Assembly: GCA_934636465.1 (NCBI GenBank)
Contig: CAKUAR010000031.1
Location: 1 to 17,451, forward strand
Direction of reading: 5' to 3'
Length of the DNA stretch: 17,451 nt
Source: an uncultured Muribaculaceae bacterium
Lineage (GTDB): Bacteria; Bacteroidota; Bacteroidia; Bacteroidales; Muribaculaceae
Both the position numbers and the translations under genes were made by a program. Shown here piece by piece: positions 1-6,225 of the stretch. The notes beneath the pieces are model-generated. The model saw nothing but the letters and a program-made list of their open reading frames with translations. It was not told where the DNA came from and searched no databases. Position 1 is the first letter of the stretch. Each line of letters starts with the position of its first letter.

Positions 1-105
1 GAACGCGATTTGGCGGCAATGCAGAAAGCTGGCATCATTCGGCATGAAGGCAAGGTTAATGCAGGTGTGTGGGTGGTGCTTGAAAAGCCACAAAAAAAAG
101 ATTGA
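1..105 (+). CDS. C-terminal end of a winged-helix protein (AlbA_2/AAA_4 or Fic-type), partial
   Basis: Frame 1 is open from the window edge to a TGA at 103-105 and encodes the last 34 residues of a protein. The visible part contains RDLAAMQKAGIIRHEG and then a short beta-wing-like segment ending VWVVLE. This resembles the recognition helix and wing at the C-terminus of the AlbA_2/AAA_4 putative ATP-binding and DNA-binding proteins, and of some Fic proteins. Such genes are often found inside type I restriction loci, next to hsdM and hsdS, which fits the gene 5 nt downstream. Nothing of the N-terminal domain is visible, so the family is inferred from about 30 residues; another winged-helix regulator is possible. 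Confidence 0.5.
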   Translation, partial: ERDLAAMQKAGIIRHEGKVNAGVWVVLEKPQKKD

Positions 106-110
106 GAGGT

Positions 111-1298
111 ATGAAAGGAACAAAATTCAAAGATACGGAAATTGGACAGATTCATGAGGAGTGGAGAATATGTAATTTTGGTGATATTTTCACCTTCTTC
201 TCCAATAATACTTTGTCAAGAGATATGTTAGGAGAAAGAGGAGATATGCATAATGTTCATTATGGTGATGTGCTTATTAAATATGGCAGCACTCTTGACG
301 TAGAAAAAGAAAGCATCCCTTCAATTAAAGAAGAATATTGCTACAAATCAACAAACAAAATAGAAGATGGCGATGTTATTATAGCCGATACGGCAGAGGA
401 CGAAACCGTAGGCAAAGCATGTGAGATTCTGAATGTAGGAAGCAGGTACATAGTATCTGGCTTACATACAATATGGGTACGTCCAAAAGGAAACCTTTTT
501 GCAGCAAAATATCTTGGCTATGCCATGAATGGAACTACATATCATAACCAGTTATTGCCTTTAATACAAGGAACGAAAGTGAGTTCTATTTCTAAGGCTG
601 CTATCAAAGATACTTGTATCATTGTGCCTCCTATTAACGAGCAACACCGTATCGCCTCTGCCCTCACAAGCATTGACAACTTGATTTCATCTCTTGGCAA
701 GCTAATTGAAAAAAAGAAGAACATCAAGCAAGGTACAATGCAGCAACTTCTTACTGGCAAAACTCGTCTCAAAGGATTTGATGAGCCGTGGGTGGAGAAA
801 AAATTAGGGGAGTTGTTCGAAATAGGCAATGGCAAAGACTATAAGAATTTAAAATCTGGCCCCATTCCTGTTTTCGGAACAGGAGGCCTAATGACATATG
901 TCAATGAATATCTGTATGATGGTGAAACAATATGTATAGGACGTAAGGGAACAATAGATAAGCCACAATATCATAAAGGCAAGATTTGGACGGTAGATAC
1001 ATTGTTCTATACATATAGATTTAAAGATATTGATGTAAAATATCTATATTATCTTTCAACTACCATAAATTGGAATGAATATAATACTGCAACTGGCGTA
1101 CCAAGCCTAACGTCTCAAAACATATTGAAGATAAAGGTCGTATTGCCTCTTGAAGAAGAGCAACAAGCCATTGCCACCATCCTAACAAAGATGGACGATG
1201 AAATCACCGCCCTCGAAGCCAAGAAAACTAAATACGAGGCTATCAAGCAAGGCATGATGCAGCAGTTGCTCACTGGCAAGATTCGTTTAATCAGTTAG
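111..1298 (+). CDS. hsdS: Type I restriction-modification specificity subunit HsdS
   Basis: HsdS gives sequence specificity to the type I methyltransferase (M2S) and restriction (R2M2S) complexes by recognising the two halves of a bipartite DNA site. The 395-aa protein shows the usual two-fold layout. A first target-recognition domain spans about residues 15-165 and ends in a conserved helix with NEQHRIASAL and then IKQGTMQQLLTGKTRL. A second recognition domain spans about 225-335 and is followed by a matching helix with EEQQAIATIL and IKQGMMQQLLTGKIRL. Length is normal for the family. I chose ATG at 111 rather than the in-frame TTG at 102, because 111 lies just past the upstream stop and gives a typical N-terminus. 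abiH starts 3 nt after the stop. hsdM and hsdR are not in the window. Both recognition domains look intact, so the gene is probably functional if its partners exist upstream. Confidence 0.93.
   Translation: MKGTKFKDTEIGQIHEEWRICNFGDIFTFFSNNTLSRDMLGERGDMHNVHYGDVLIKYGSTLDVEKESIPSIKEEYCYKSTNKIEDGDVIIADTAEDETVGKACEILNVGSRYIVSGLHTIWVRPKGNLFAAKYLGYAMNGTTYHNQLLPLIQGTKVSSISKAAIKDTCIIVPPINEQHRIASALTSIDNLISSLGKLIEKKKNIKQGTMQQLLTGKTRLKGFDEPWVEKKLGELFEIGNGKDYKNLKSGPIPVFGTGGLMTYVNEYLYDGETICIGRKGTIDKPQYHKGKIWTVDTLFYTYRFKDIDVKYLYYLSTTINWNEYNTATGVPSLTSQNILKIKVVLPLEEEQQAIATILTKMDDEITALEAKKTKYEAIKQGMMQQLLTGKIRLIS
723..770 (+). repeat. hsdS central conserved-region repeat, copy 1
   Basis: These 48 bases encode IKQGTMQQLLTGKTRL at the end of the first HsdS conserved helix. 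By my alignment they match 1242-1289 at about 37 of 48 positions in direct orientation. Such repeats are normal in hsdS and can act as recombination points for exchanging target-recognition domains. Confidence 0.7.
1242..1289 (+). repeat. hsdS distal conserved-region repeat, copy 2
   Basis: This is the second copy of the conserved-region segment, encoding IKQGMMQQLLTGKIRL near the HsdS C-terminus. It is a direct repeat of 723-770. Divergence between the copies is mostly at synonymous or conservative positions, as expected for an old intragenic duplication under selection. Confidence 0.7.
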
Positions 1299-1301
1299 TA
1301 T

Positions 1302-2441
1302 ATGAATAGACTTGTTATCATAGGAAATGGATTTGACATGGCACATGGTCTCAAAACCAGTTATATGGACTTCATCAACTGGTATTGGGATCAACGTGTC
1401 AATACTTTCGTAGGCAATACGACCAAGGTATCGGAAGACATACTTTGCAAATTGCAAATCAAGGGCAACGAAGACATCAGTTGTTGGAATATTTTCGCAT
1501 TTCAAAACTCATTTTTCTTTAAGGACATATACCATAAAGAAAGATACTCTGGATTTGAAATTATTCAGGAGATAAGACAACACCCAAAAGTGTTTTCTGT
1601 AGAATGCTGTCCTTTTTTTGAAACCATTCTACAATCAATAGAAACGAAGGGTTGGGTGGATATAGAGAATGACTATTATCAGACATTGAAAAATAATATA
1701 GACAGCCCTCGATGCGATTATAATATTATTGAATTGAACAAACAATTAGCCTTCCTTCAAGATAAACTTGTAGAATATCTTAACACAATAGGAACAAGTG
1801 AATTAAAAAATGACCTTAATGGTGAAATTGTTGAAAATTTCAATCCTGCCGATTTTTCTACAGAAGGAAAGAAAAGAGCATTGAGAAGTATAGGGCTGGA
1901 AAATTACGAACTTGCAGAGTTATCAAACAAGCCATATAAGCAACAAAAATTGCGACCAAAGCGAACTATGCTATTAAGTTTCAATTATACAGGAACCGCC
2001 AAAATGTATGATGGGAATAACATAGAACTAAATTTCATTCATGGAGATTTGGAACATCCTGAAAATATAATTTTCGGTTATGGTGACGAACTTGACAAGA
2101 ACTATCAAGATATACTTGACAAAAACAACAATGAGTTTCTTAGAAATGTCAAGTCTGTTAAGTATTTAGAAACGAGACACTATCATGAGCTGTTGGAGTT
2201 TCTGTTGTCTGCTCCTTTTCAAGTTTTGATAATGGGGCATTCTTGTGGTAATTCAGATAGAACTTTACTCAATACCGTATTTGAGCATGAAAATTGTGTT
2301 TCCATCAAACCCTTTTATCACAAATGGGATGATGGAAGAGACAACTATTTGGAACTTGTACAGAACATATCTCGTAATTTCACTAATATGAAGTTGTTCA
2401 GAGACAGAGTCGTAAATAAGGAACAATGTCAAACGATGTAG
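1302..2441 (+). CDS. abiH: AbiH-family abortive infection protein
   Basis: The 379-aa protein begins MNRLVIIGNGFDMAHG, the diagnostic N-terminal motif of the AbiH family, first known from lactococcal phage resistance. Other family features are visible: a LLSFNYTGT segment near residue 224, FIHGD near 245, a following FGYGDE, and LIMGHSCGNSD near 309. The GNGFD loop and the later GHSxGxSD segment look like a nucleotide-binding Rossmann-type core, reminiscent of SIR2-like effectors; that comparison is my inference, as no biochemical activity is assumed. The start lies 3 nt after the hsdS stop, so the gene is almost certainly translated from the restriction-modification transcript. The middle (about 60-200) is AT-rich and shows no motif I recognise. 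It probably provides a phage-triggered growth arrest as a second layer behind restriction. Confidence 0.9.
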   Translation: MNRLVIIGNGFDMAHGLKTSYMDFINWYWDQRVNTFVGNTTKVSEDILCKLQIKGNEDISCWNIFAFQNSFFFKDIYHKERYSGFEIIQEIRQHPKVFSVECCPFFETILQSIETKGWVDIENDYYQTLKNNIDSPRCDYNIIELNKQLAFLQDKLVEYLNTIGTSELKNDLNGEIVENFNPADFSTEGKKRALRSIGLENYELAELSNKPYKQQKLRPKRTMLLSFNYTGTAKMYDGNNIELNFIHGDLEHPENIIFGYGDELDKNYQDILDKNNNEFLRNVKSVKYLETRHYHELLEFLLSAPFQVLIMGHSCGNSDRTLLNTVFEHENCVSIKPFYHKWDDGRDNYLELVQNISRNFTNMKLFRDRVVNKEQCQTM

Positions 2442-2470
2442 CAAGAGAGAAAAAATAATAAATTAAGAAT

Positions 2471-2734
2471 ATGGGTATAAACAAAGAATACACAATAAAA
2501 CTACGTTGTGCTACATGTGGTTGTGAAGACCACTTTGAGTATAATAAAGATAAATCATACGTGAAATGCACTTTCTGTAATAGAGAGTACATAGGTGGCA
2601 TTGAAGAATTGAAAGAGCATAATCGCAATGCCTTTGAGGATGCAAAAAAAGAAATTCAAAATGATGTAACTAAACATCTCCAAGATGTATTAAGAAAAAG
2701 TTTTAAAGGGAATAAAATTGTAAAGTTCAAATAA
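2471..2734 (+). CDS. Small zinc-ribbon protein of unknown function
   Basis: This is an 87-aa protein with an N-terminal zinc ribbon: two CxxC knuckles at C13/C16 and C33/C36, separated by a short acidic and basic strand. A charged helix follows (about 45-75), then a basic tail ending SFKGNKIVKFK. No catalytic motif is visible. It starts 29 nt after abiH and its TAA stop is directly followed by the ATG of the next gene, so the two are probably translationally coupled. The zinc ribbon could bind nucleic acid or a protein partner. I do not recognise a named family with confidence. The shared AT-rich composition suggests it arrived together with abiH. Confidence 0.75.
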   Translation: MGINKEYTIKLRCATCGCEDHFEYNKDKSYVKCTFCNREYIGGIEELKEHNRNAFEDAKKEIQNDVTKHLQDVLRKSFKGNKIVKFK

Positions 2735-3208
2735 ATGGAAGGTATTTTGTCTTTTATCAAAGAATGGGGCGCCCTACTTCTGTCTTCGTTAGGAATCTGT
2801 GGGGGATTTTGTGCTTACTTGCGACATGATAGAAAAATAAAAGAACAAGAACTAAGACTAAATGAGTTGCAAATTAAGCAGTTCGAGAAAGAAGAGGCTA
2901 AGGAGAAAATGGCCGAAATGAAAGCCAATATTATCCACTATCATGGGGGAACCGCAAGAATTAGATTTGTCAATGCAGGAAAGAATGATGCTAAACACGT
3001 AAGAGTCGATATACTTTCATCCAAAGAAGAAATGTCCGGCATCAACCTTCCTGGTTCTTTTGGCCCTTATGATGTCATCAATCCTCAATCATATAGAGAG
3101 GAAATCATGTCTTTTTGTGCAGATCACAATGACACTATTCGCCTGAAAATAACATGGAATGATGAGTATCAGAATAATAGATATGTTTCACTGACAGTTC
3201 CATTTTAG
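2735..3208 (+). CDS. Membrane-anchored coiled-coil protein of unknown function
   Basis: The 157-aa protein has three parts. An N-terminal hydrophobic segment (about residues 10-28, ALLLSSLGICGGFCAYL) is a likely single membrane anchor. A strongly charged helix follows (about 30-65, rich in Lys and Glu, likely coiled coil). A C-terminal beta-rich domain (about 67-157) contains ARIRFVNAGKNDAKHVRV and ends YVSLTVPF. The last domain looks like a small immunoglobulin-like sandwich, probably cytoplasmic. The start codon abuts the stop of the zinc-ribbon gene. No enzyme motif is present. Similar anchor plus coiled coil plus beta-domain proteins occur as orphans in restriction and abortive-infection islands, which makes a sensor or scaffold role possible, but this is inference. 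It is the last gene before the insertion-sequence remnant. Confidence 0.7.
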   Translation: MEGILSFIKEWGALLLSSLGICGGFCAYLRHDRKIKEQELRLNELQIKQFEKEEAKEKMAEMKANIIHYHGGTARIRFVNAGKNDAKHVRVDILSSKEEMSGINLPGSFGPYDVINPQSYREEIMSFCADHNDTIRLKITWNDEYQNNRYVSLTVPF

Positions 3209-3239
3209 GATATACATAATTCACTTTTCATGTTTTAAT

Positions 3240-3259
3240 ATTATTGCTGTCCGATAAAA
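3240..3259 (+). repeat. Left terminal inverted repeat of the IS4-type element
   Basis: ATTATTGCTGTCCGATAAAA is the exact reverse complement of 4026-4045. The next outward base pair (3239 against 4046) no longer matches, which places the boundary of the repeat. Confidence 0.88.
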
Positions 3260-3283
3260 AATTGGTATAGCAAAATTTCAAGG

Positions 3284-3310
3284 CTCGGCTGCTGATAATC
3301 AGCGGCCGAG
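3284..3310 (-). terminator. Near-perfect palindrome downstream of the transposase remnant
   Basis: Two 13-nt arms (3284-3296 and 3298-3310) pair at 12 of 13 positions around a single base, giving a very stable GC-rich hairpin. It lies just past the transposase stop at 3337 and inside the left end of the element. There is no long T tract on the minus side, so a classical intrinsic terminator is uncertain. It could insulate the transposase from outside transcription or act as a structural end signal. Confidence 0.4.
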
Positions 3311-3336
3311 TCTACTGTTTTACATATCCAAGCCCC

Positions 3337-3931
3337 TTAGTCAAAAAGAGATGGTTCCGGAGGTGCGTCGGAAGCTTCGGAAAGAATATCTTCCCAGTCC
3401 TTTTCTGGATTATTGAAAAGGCTGCAGAAGTCCACATGATACCGCCTTTCTTTTTTCCGCTTTTGGGATGGCGTCCCACGCCTTTGAACAGCAGGTTTGA
3501 AAAAAGCGTGATAGTGGTTGAGTCAATAATCTGCAGACGCTTCATCCATTTCGGCGTCTTGCCGCTCCGGCTGTCAGAGGAAAGGACTGGCCTGTAACGG
3601 CTGTATAAATCTCTGTAAATAGCCTCAAAGACCGATTCTGGACGCCTTGAGTTGGCATAGGCAAGTGTGCTGCGTCCTATTTTGAAGTTGATGCCGAGGT
3701 GACGCAGTTTGCGGCTCTCCGCCAACGCAGGGACGCTGTTATCTCGCGCAGCGAGTCAAAGCGCATGATGACTGCATAGAGCATCACCACCAAATGAACC
3801 CATCCATTGAAGCGTTTGACATAATGTTCCGAGCCTTTTTCCCGGCTGACATGAAGAACTTTTGACTTGTCAAGCAATTTTATTACTTGACAATATAGCG
3901 GCTGTCCGCTAAAATGACTACTTTTGCCTAT
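3337..3931 (-). pseudogene. IS4-family transposase (DUF4372 N-terminus), deleted and frameshifted
   Basis: Read on the minus strand, the remnant starts at 3931 with an ATA codon where the family usually has ATG, followed by GKSSHFSGQPLYCQVIKLL, a typical DUF4372 N-terminus. The frame continues through FNGWVHLVVMLYAVIMRFDSLREITAS. It shifts near 3722, and the family sequence resumes as LAESRKLRHLGINFKIGRS and runs through IDSTTITLFSNLLFKG to KKKGGI. At about 3437-3444 the sequence jumps straight to the C-terminal end, FNNPEKDWEDILSEASDAPP, in yet another frame, stopping at 3337-3339. The first DDE-region aspartate (IIDSTT) survives but the rest of the catalytic core is gone. Three independent lesions (start codon, frameshift, large deletion) make this a dead gene. 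The family assignment rests on remembered consensus. Confidence 0.85.
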
Positions 3932-4025
3932 GGTTAACTATGTTTTGTGCAAAGACAAAGTAACCATAATGGGCTGACTCCTGCAATAGGTGACAGCCCT
4001 AATTTTTTTTACTGATTCAAAATAG

Positions 4026-4045
4026 TTTTATCGGACAGCAATAAT
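4026..4045 (-). repeat. Right terminal inverted repeat of the IS4-type element
   Basis: TTTTATCGGACAGCAATAAT pairs exactly with 3240-3259. A related 14-mer, GCTGTCCGCTAAAA, occurs at 3901-3914 inside the transposase start region and matches the left repeat at 13 of 14 positions. The 80 bases between this repeat and the TatD-family gene (4046-4125) are AT-rich and show only a short TTGAT/ATCAA palindrome at 4053-4063. Confidence 0.88.
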
Positions 4046-4125
4046 TATATATATTGATTATCAATACATTAGCTTTTTAAGTTGGTTTCTTATGTTTATT
4101 TTAAAATGTCCCCTTTCAAGCGCAC

Positions 4126-4746
4126 TCACAGCTGGAGCATGGTGGCTGCGTTGTGGCTCACCAGGGTTTCCGCTTCTTTGTGGCTAATGCCAAGTGTGGT
4201 GGCTATGGCGGCAATCACGTCGCCAATGCTTTGTGTGCCGTCGTCAGTTTCAGCGAGTATTTTGTCGGTGGGCACTGCTTTGAGCGTGTCGGGGTTGAAC
4301 CGTGCGCTAAATGAGAAATAAAATCCGGCGTCAATCAGTTTGCGTGCCACATTGGGGTTACCCCTCATGCCGTGAATTACCCACGGCACGCTTTTTTGCG
4401 ACGCGCTCCACAACTTCAGCACTTCTTGCGAAGTGCGCACCATGTGCACAATCAGCGGCTTAGCCACTTGCTCTGCAATGGCTATGTGCCGCAAAAACAA
4501 GTCGGTCTGCGTGTGGAGCGAGGCTCCGCGCCTTGAGTCGAGCCCGGTTTCTCCTATTGCAGCCACTTGTGGGTGTGTGGCTATGGCTTTCAGGCGTTCA
4601 ATCTCGGTGGTGAGGCTGGCAGCGGCGTGCCAGGGGTGGATTCCCACGGCATACAGCTTGCCCTCGCTTGGAGCAAATTCACTTGGCTCAACGCATATCA
4701 GGGCGTTGGGTGCATTGAGGTTGTGGGTGTGAATGTCGGTTATCAT
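4126..4746 (-). CDS. TatD-family metal-dependent hydrolase
   Basis: A 206-aa TIM-barrel metallohydrolase of the TatD family, whose members act as metal-dependent DNases or phosphoesterases. All expected metal ligands are visible: H6 and H8 in DIHTH, E66 in AIGETGLD, H101 in IVHMV, H125 in VIHGMRG, and D168 in ETDDG. It is shorter than the usual 250-260 aa, mainly from trimmed loops between the first strands, a compact form common in Bacteroidetes. The ATG overlaps the yidD stop by 4 nt (ATGA), so the two are translationally coupled and follow rnpA. The substrate cannot be told from sequence. It is the last gene of the run; I see no terminator behind it before the insertion-sequence end. Confidence 0.9.
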   Translation of the reverse strand: MITDIHTHNLNAPNALICVEPSEFAPSEGKLYAVGIHPWHAAASLTTEIERLKAIATHPQVAAIGETGLDSRRGASLHTQTDLFLRHIAIAEQVAKPLIVHMVRTSQEVLKLWSASQKSVPWVIHGMRGNPNVARKLIDAGFYFSFSARFNPDTLKAVPTDKILAETDDGTQSIGDVIAAIATTLGISHKEAETLVSHNAATMLQL

Positions 4747-4988
4747 GGCACAGGGTCATATCCGCTTCCGCCCCACGGATTGCATCGCAAGATGCGCTTT
4801 ATGGCGAACCATGTGCCTTTAATCGGCCCGTGTTTTTTTATGGCTTCTATGGCATATTGGCTGCAAGTGGGCGTGTAGCGGCACGCTGGCGGCAACAGCG
4901 GAGAGATGAATTTCTGATAGAATCGTATTGGCAATATCAGCGTCCACCCCACAAATTGCAATGTTTGGGCAACGATGTTTTTCATCAT
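4743..4988 (-). CDS. yidD: Membrane protein insertion efficiency factor YidD
   Basis: This is an 81-aa protein with the family signature: an N-terminal amphipathic/hydrophobic helix ([18 protein letters not shown]), then [19 protein letters not shown] and [17 protein letters not shown]. YidD is a small inner-membrane-associated protein that helps YidC-dependent insertion. The start codon overlaps the rnpA stop by 4 nt, the classical rnpA-yidD arrangement, and its own stop overlaps the TatD-family start. An alternative in-frame ATG lies one codon later; I chose the first because it gives the ATGA coupling. Length and motif are normal. Confidence 0.96.
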   Translation of the reverse strand: MMKNIVAQTLQFVGWTLILPIRFYQKFISPLLPPACRYTPTCSQYAIEAIKKHGPIKGTWFAIKRILRCNPWGGSGYDPVP

Positions 4989-5380
4989 GGCTTACTCTCG
5001 ATTGACGCGCTGATTTTGGCGAGTATTTCTTTCATTTTACCTTCAATCACGGCATAGTCGGCCTCACTTTTCGACAAATAGGTGAAAGCGATGTCAACAT
5101 TTTTGCCGCAGGCTTCGAGCGTGGGGTAGAGCAGGTCGCGGTTCAGGCGGTAGCTCTCTCTCACGCGGCGGCGCATGAGCACACGTCCCACTGCGGTGTG
5201 TATCTTTTTCTTGGGTATGCTTATCATGAACTGTGCCGCTTTGGCGCGTTTGCCGTCGTCGGCTGTGCGAAACACGGCGCGCAGTGGGTAGGCAATCACC
5301 GAGTCGCCCTTGGCAAAAAGGGTGTTGATTGCCGTGCGGCTGCAAAGTTTCTCGCTTTTATGTAGTTTCAGTTGATGCAT
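4985..5380 (-). CDS. rnpA: Ribonuclease P protein component RnpA
   Basis: The 131-aa protein subunit of RNase P helps the catalytic RNA bind and process the 5' leader of precursor tRNAs. Family features are visible: [20 protein letters not shown] at the start, [16 protein letters not shown], and the basic helix [19 protein letters not shown]. In many bacteria the helix reads RNRxKRxxRE; here the usual Asn is Val, which may be a lineage trait. It is the first gene of a tightly overlapping rnpA-yidD-TatD unit. Its ATG lies only about 21 nt behind a terminator-like hairpin after hemD, so its promoter must lie within or upstream of that hairpin, or its expression depends on read-through. Confidence 0.92.
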   Translation of the reverse strand: MHQLKLHKSEKLCSRTAINTLFAKGDSVIAYPLRAVFRTADDGKRAKAAQFMISIPKKKIHTAVGRVLMRRRVRESYRLNRDLLYPTLEACGKNVDIAFTYLSKSEADYAVIEGKMKEILAKISASIESKP

Positions 5381-5401
5381 AAGCTTACAATACCGCTAAG
5401 T

Positions 5402-5441
5402 TAATAAAAAATCGGAGTAACAGCGTGGCGGTCACTCCGGT
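5402..5441 (-). terminator. Intrinsic terminator after hemD, or attenuator before rnpA
   Basis: On the minus strand the arms at 5431-5439 and 5413-5421 form a 9-bp stem (one G-U pair) with a 9-nt loop, followed directly by a T-rich run (TTTTTTATTAA, 5400-5411). It sits 27 nt after the hemD stop, as expected of a rho-independent terminator. It is also only about 20 nt upstream of the rnpA start, so it could act as a leader attenuator for the rnpA unit. Confidence 0.8.
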
Positions 5442-5467
5442 TTGTGTTGCAAAATGAGTTATTTTGT

Positions 5468-6208
5468 TTATTCTTGATGGTCTTTAAGCCACTGGTCGAT
5501 TGCTGCAGCCATCGATGGCACCTCTGGTGAGGTGGTGATGTCGAGGCGCAGGCCGGAGTTTTTGATTTCGTCGAGCGTCTTCGGTCCCATACCGCCAATC
5601 ACTATGTCGCCTTGCTTGAATTTTGGGAAATTCTTCAGCATCGACTTCACTCCTGTGGGTGTGAAGAATATGAGCATATCGTAGTCAAATGGCTCATCGG
5701 GAGCAAAATCGTTGCTCACGGTGCGATACATGATGGCTTTTGTGTAGTTGATGTGGTTCTCGTCGAGTTTTGAAGTCTTGCTGTCGTGTACGTCCGACAT
5801 TGGGTAGAGATATTTCTCCTTGTTGTGCTTCACTATGGCGGGAATCAAGTCTTCTATTTTTCCTGTCTCGCTGAAGAAAATTTTGCGTTTGCGATACACG
5901 ATGTATTTTTGCAGATAGTGCGCAACGGTTTCGCTCACACAAAAATACTTCATTGTGTCGGGCACTTCAAAGCGCAGCTCCTTGCAAAGTCTGAAATAGT
6001 GGTCTATTGCGGTTCTTGCGGTGAAGATGACCGAAGTGTGGTCGCTGATAGACACTTTGTTTTGGCGGAACTCTTTAGATGAAAGTCCCTCGACTTTAAA
6101 AAAGGGGCGAAACACTATGGTAACACCATATTTCTTCTCGATGTCGTAGTATGGGGATTTTTCTGAGGACGGCTTGGGTTGTGAAACCAGAATTTTTTTA
6201 ATCTGCAC
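5468..6208 (-). CDS. hemD: Uroporphyrinogen-III synthase HemD
   Basis: The 246-aa enzyme of heme biosynthesis converts hydroxymethylbilane to uroporphyrinogen III. The family is poorly conserved, but the layout fits the Bacteroidetes form: IKKILVSQPKPSSEKSPYYD at the N-terminus, SVIFTARTAIDHYF (about residues 60-73), the segment DMLIFFTPTGVKSMLKNF in the second lobe, and GDIVIGGMGPKTLDEIKNSG near the end. The start codon is GTG at 6208: an in-frame TAA lies 12 nt upstream and no ATG is available between. It follows the DUF4271 gene by 17 nt, so both are probably cotranscribed. No other heme gene is in the window. A terminator follows the stop. Confidence 0.88.
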   Translation of the reverse strand: MQIKKILVSQPKPSSEKSPYYDIEKKYGVTIVFRPFFKVEGLSSKEFRQNKVSISDHTSVIFTARTAIDHYFRLCKELRFEVPDTMKYFCVSETVAHYLQKYIVYRKRKIFFSETGKIEDLIPAIVKHNKEKYLYPMSDVHDSKTSKLDENHINYTKAIMYRTVSNDFAPDEPFDYDMLIFFTPTGVKSMLKNFPKFKQGDIVIGGMGPKTLDEIKNSGLRLDITTSPEVPSMAAAIDQWLKDHQE

Positions 6209-6225
6209 TGTTAACTCTTAGGTTT

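Larger units (their letters stand above)
3240..4045 (-). mobile_element. Internally deleted IS4-family (DUF4372 type) insertion sequence
   Basis: An 806-bp unit is bounded by perfect 20-bp inverted repeats (3240-3259 and 4026-4045) and contains a broken transposase on the minus strand. Intact relatives encode a transposase of roughly 380-400 aa; here only about 195 codons remain, so roughly 0.6 kb is missing. Both ends look intact, so the element could in principle be mobilised in trans by a full-length relative. I could not find a convincing target duplication: both flanks are AT-rich and the sequences next to the repeats do not match cleanly. It lies exactly between the AT-rich defence genes and the GC-richer housekeeping run. 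Confidence 0.85.

Noticed and set aside
3867..3893. An 8-bp inverted repeat (TTGTCAAG/CTTGACAA) near the transposase start, considered as an operator
   Set aside because: It lies within the reconstructed transposase coding sequence (QVIKLLDKSK), so the symmetry is more simply explained by coding; no evidence for an operator.
3230..4056. Search for a target-site duplication around the IS4-type element
   Set aside because: Flanks are AT-rich and give only 3-4 nt ambiguous matches; no duplication can be claimed.
4433..5057. Plus-strand open frames across the TatD, yidD and rnpA genes
   Set aside because: All are antisense to strongly identified genes that overlap by ATGA junctions; none shows a domain.
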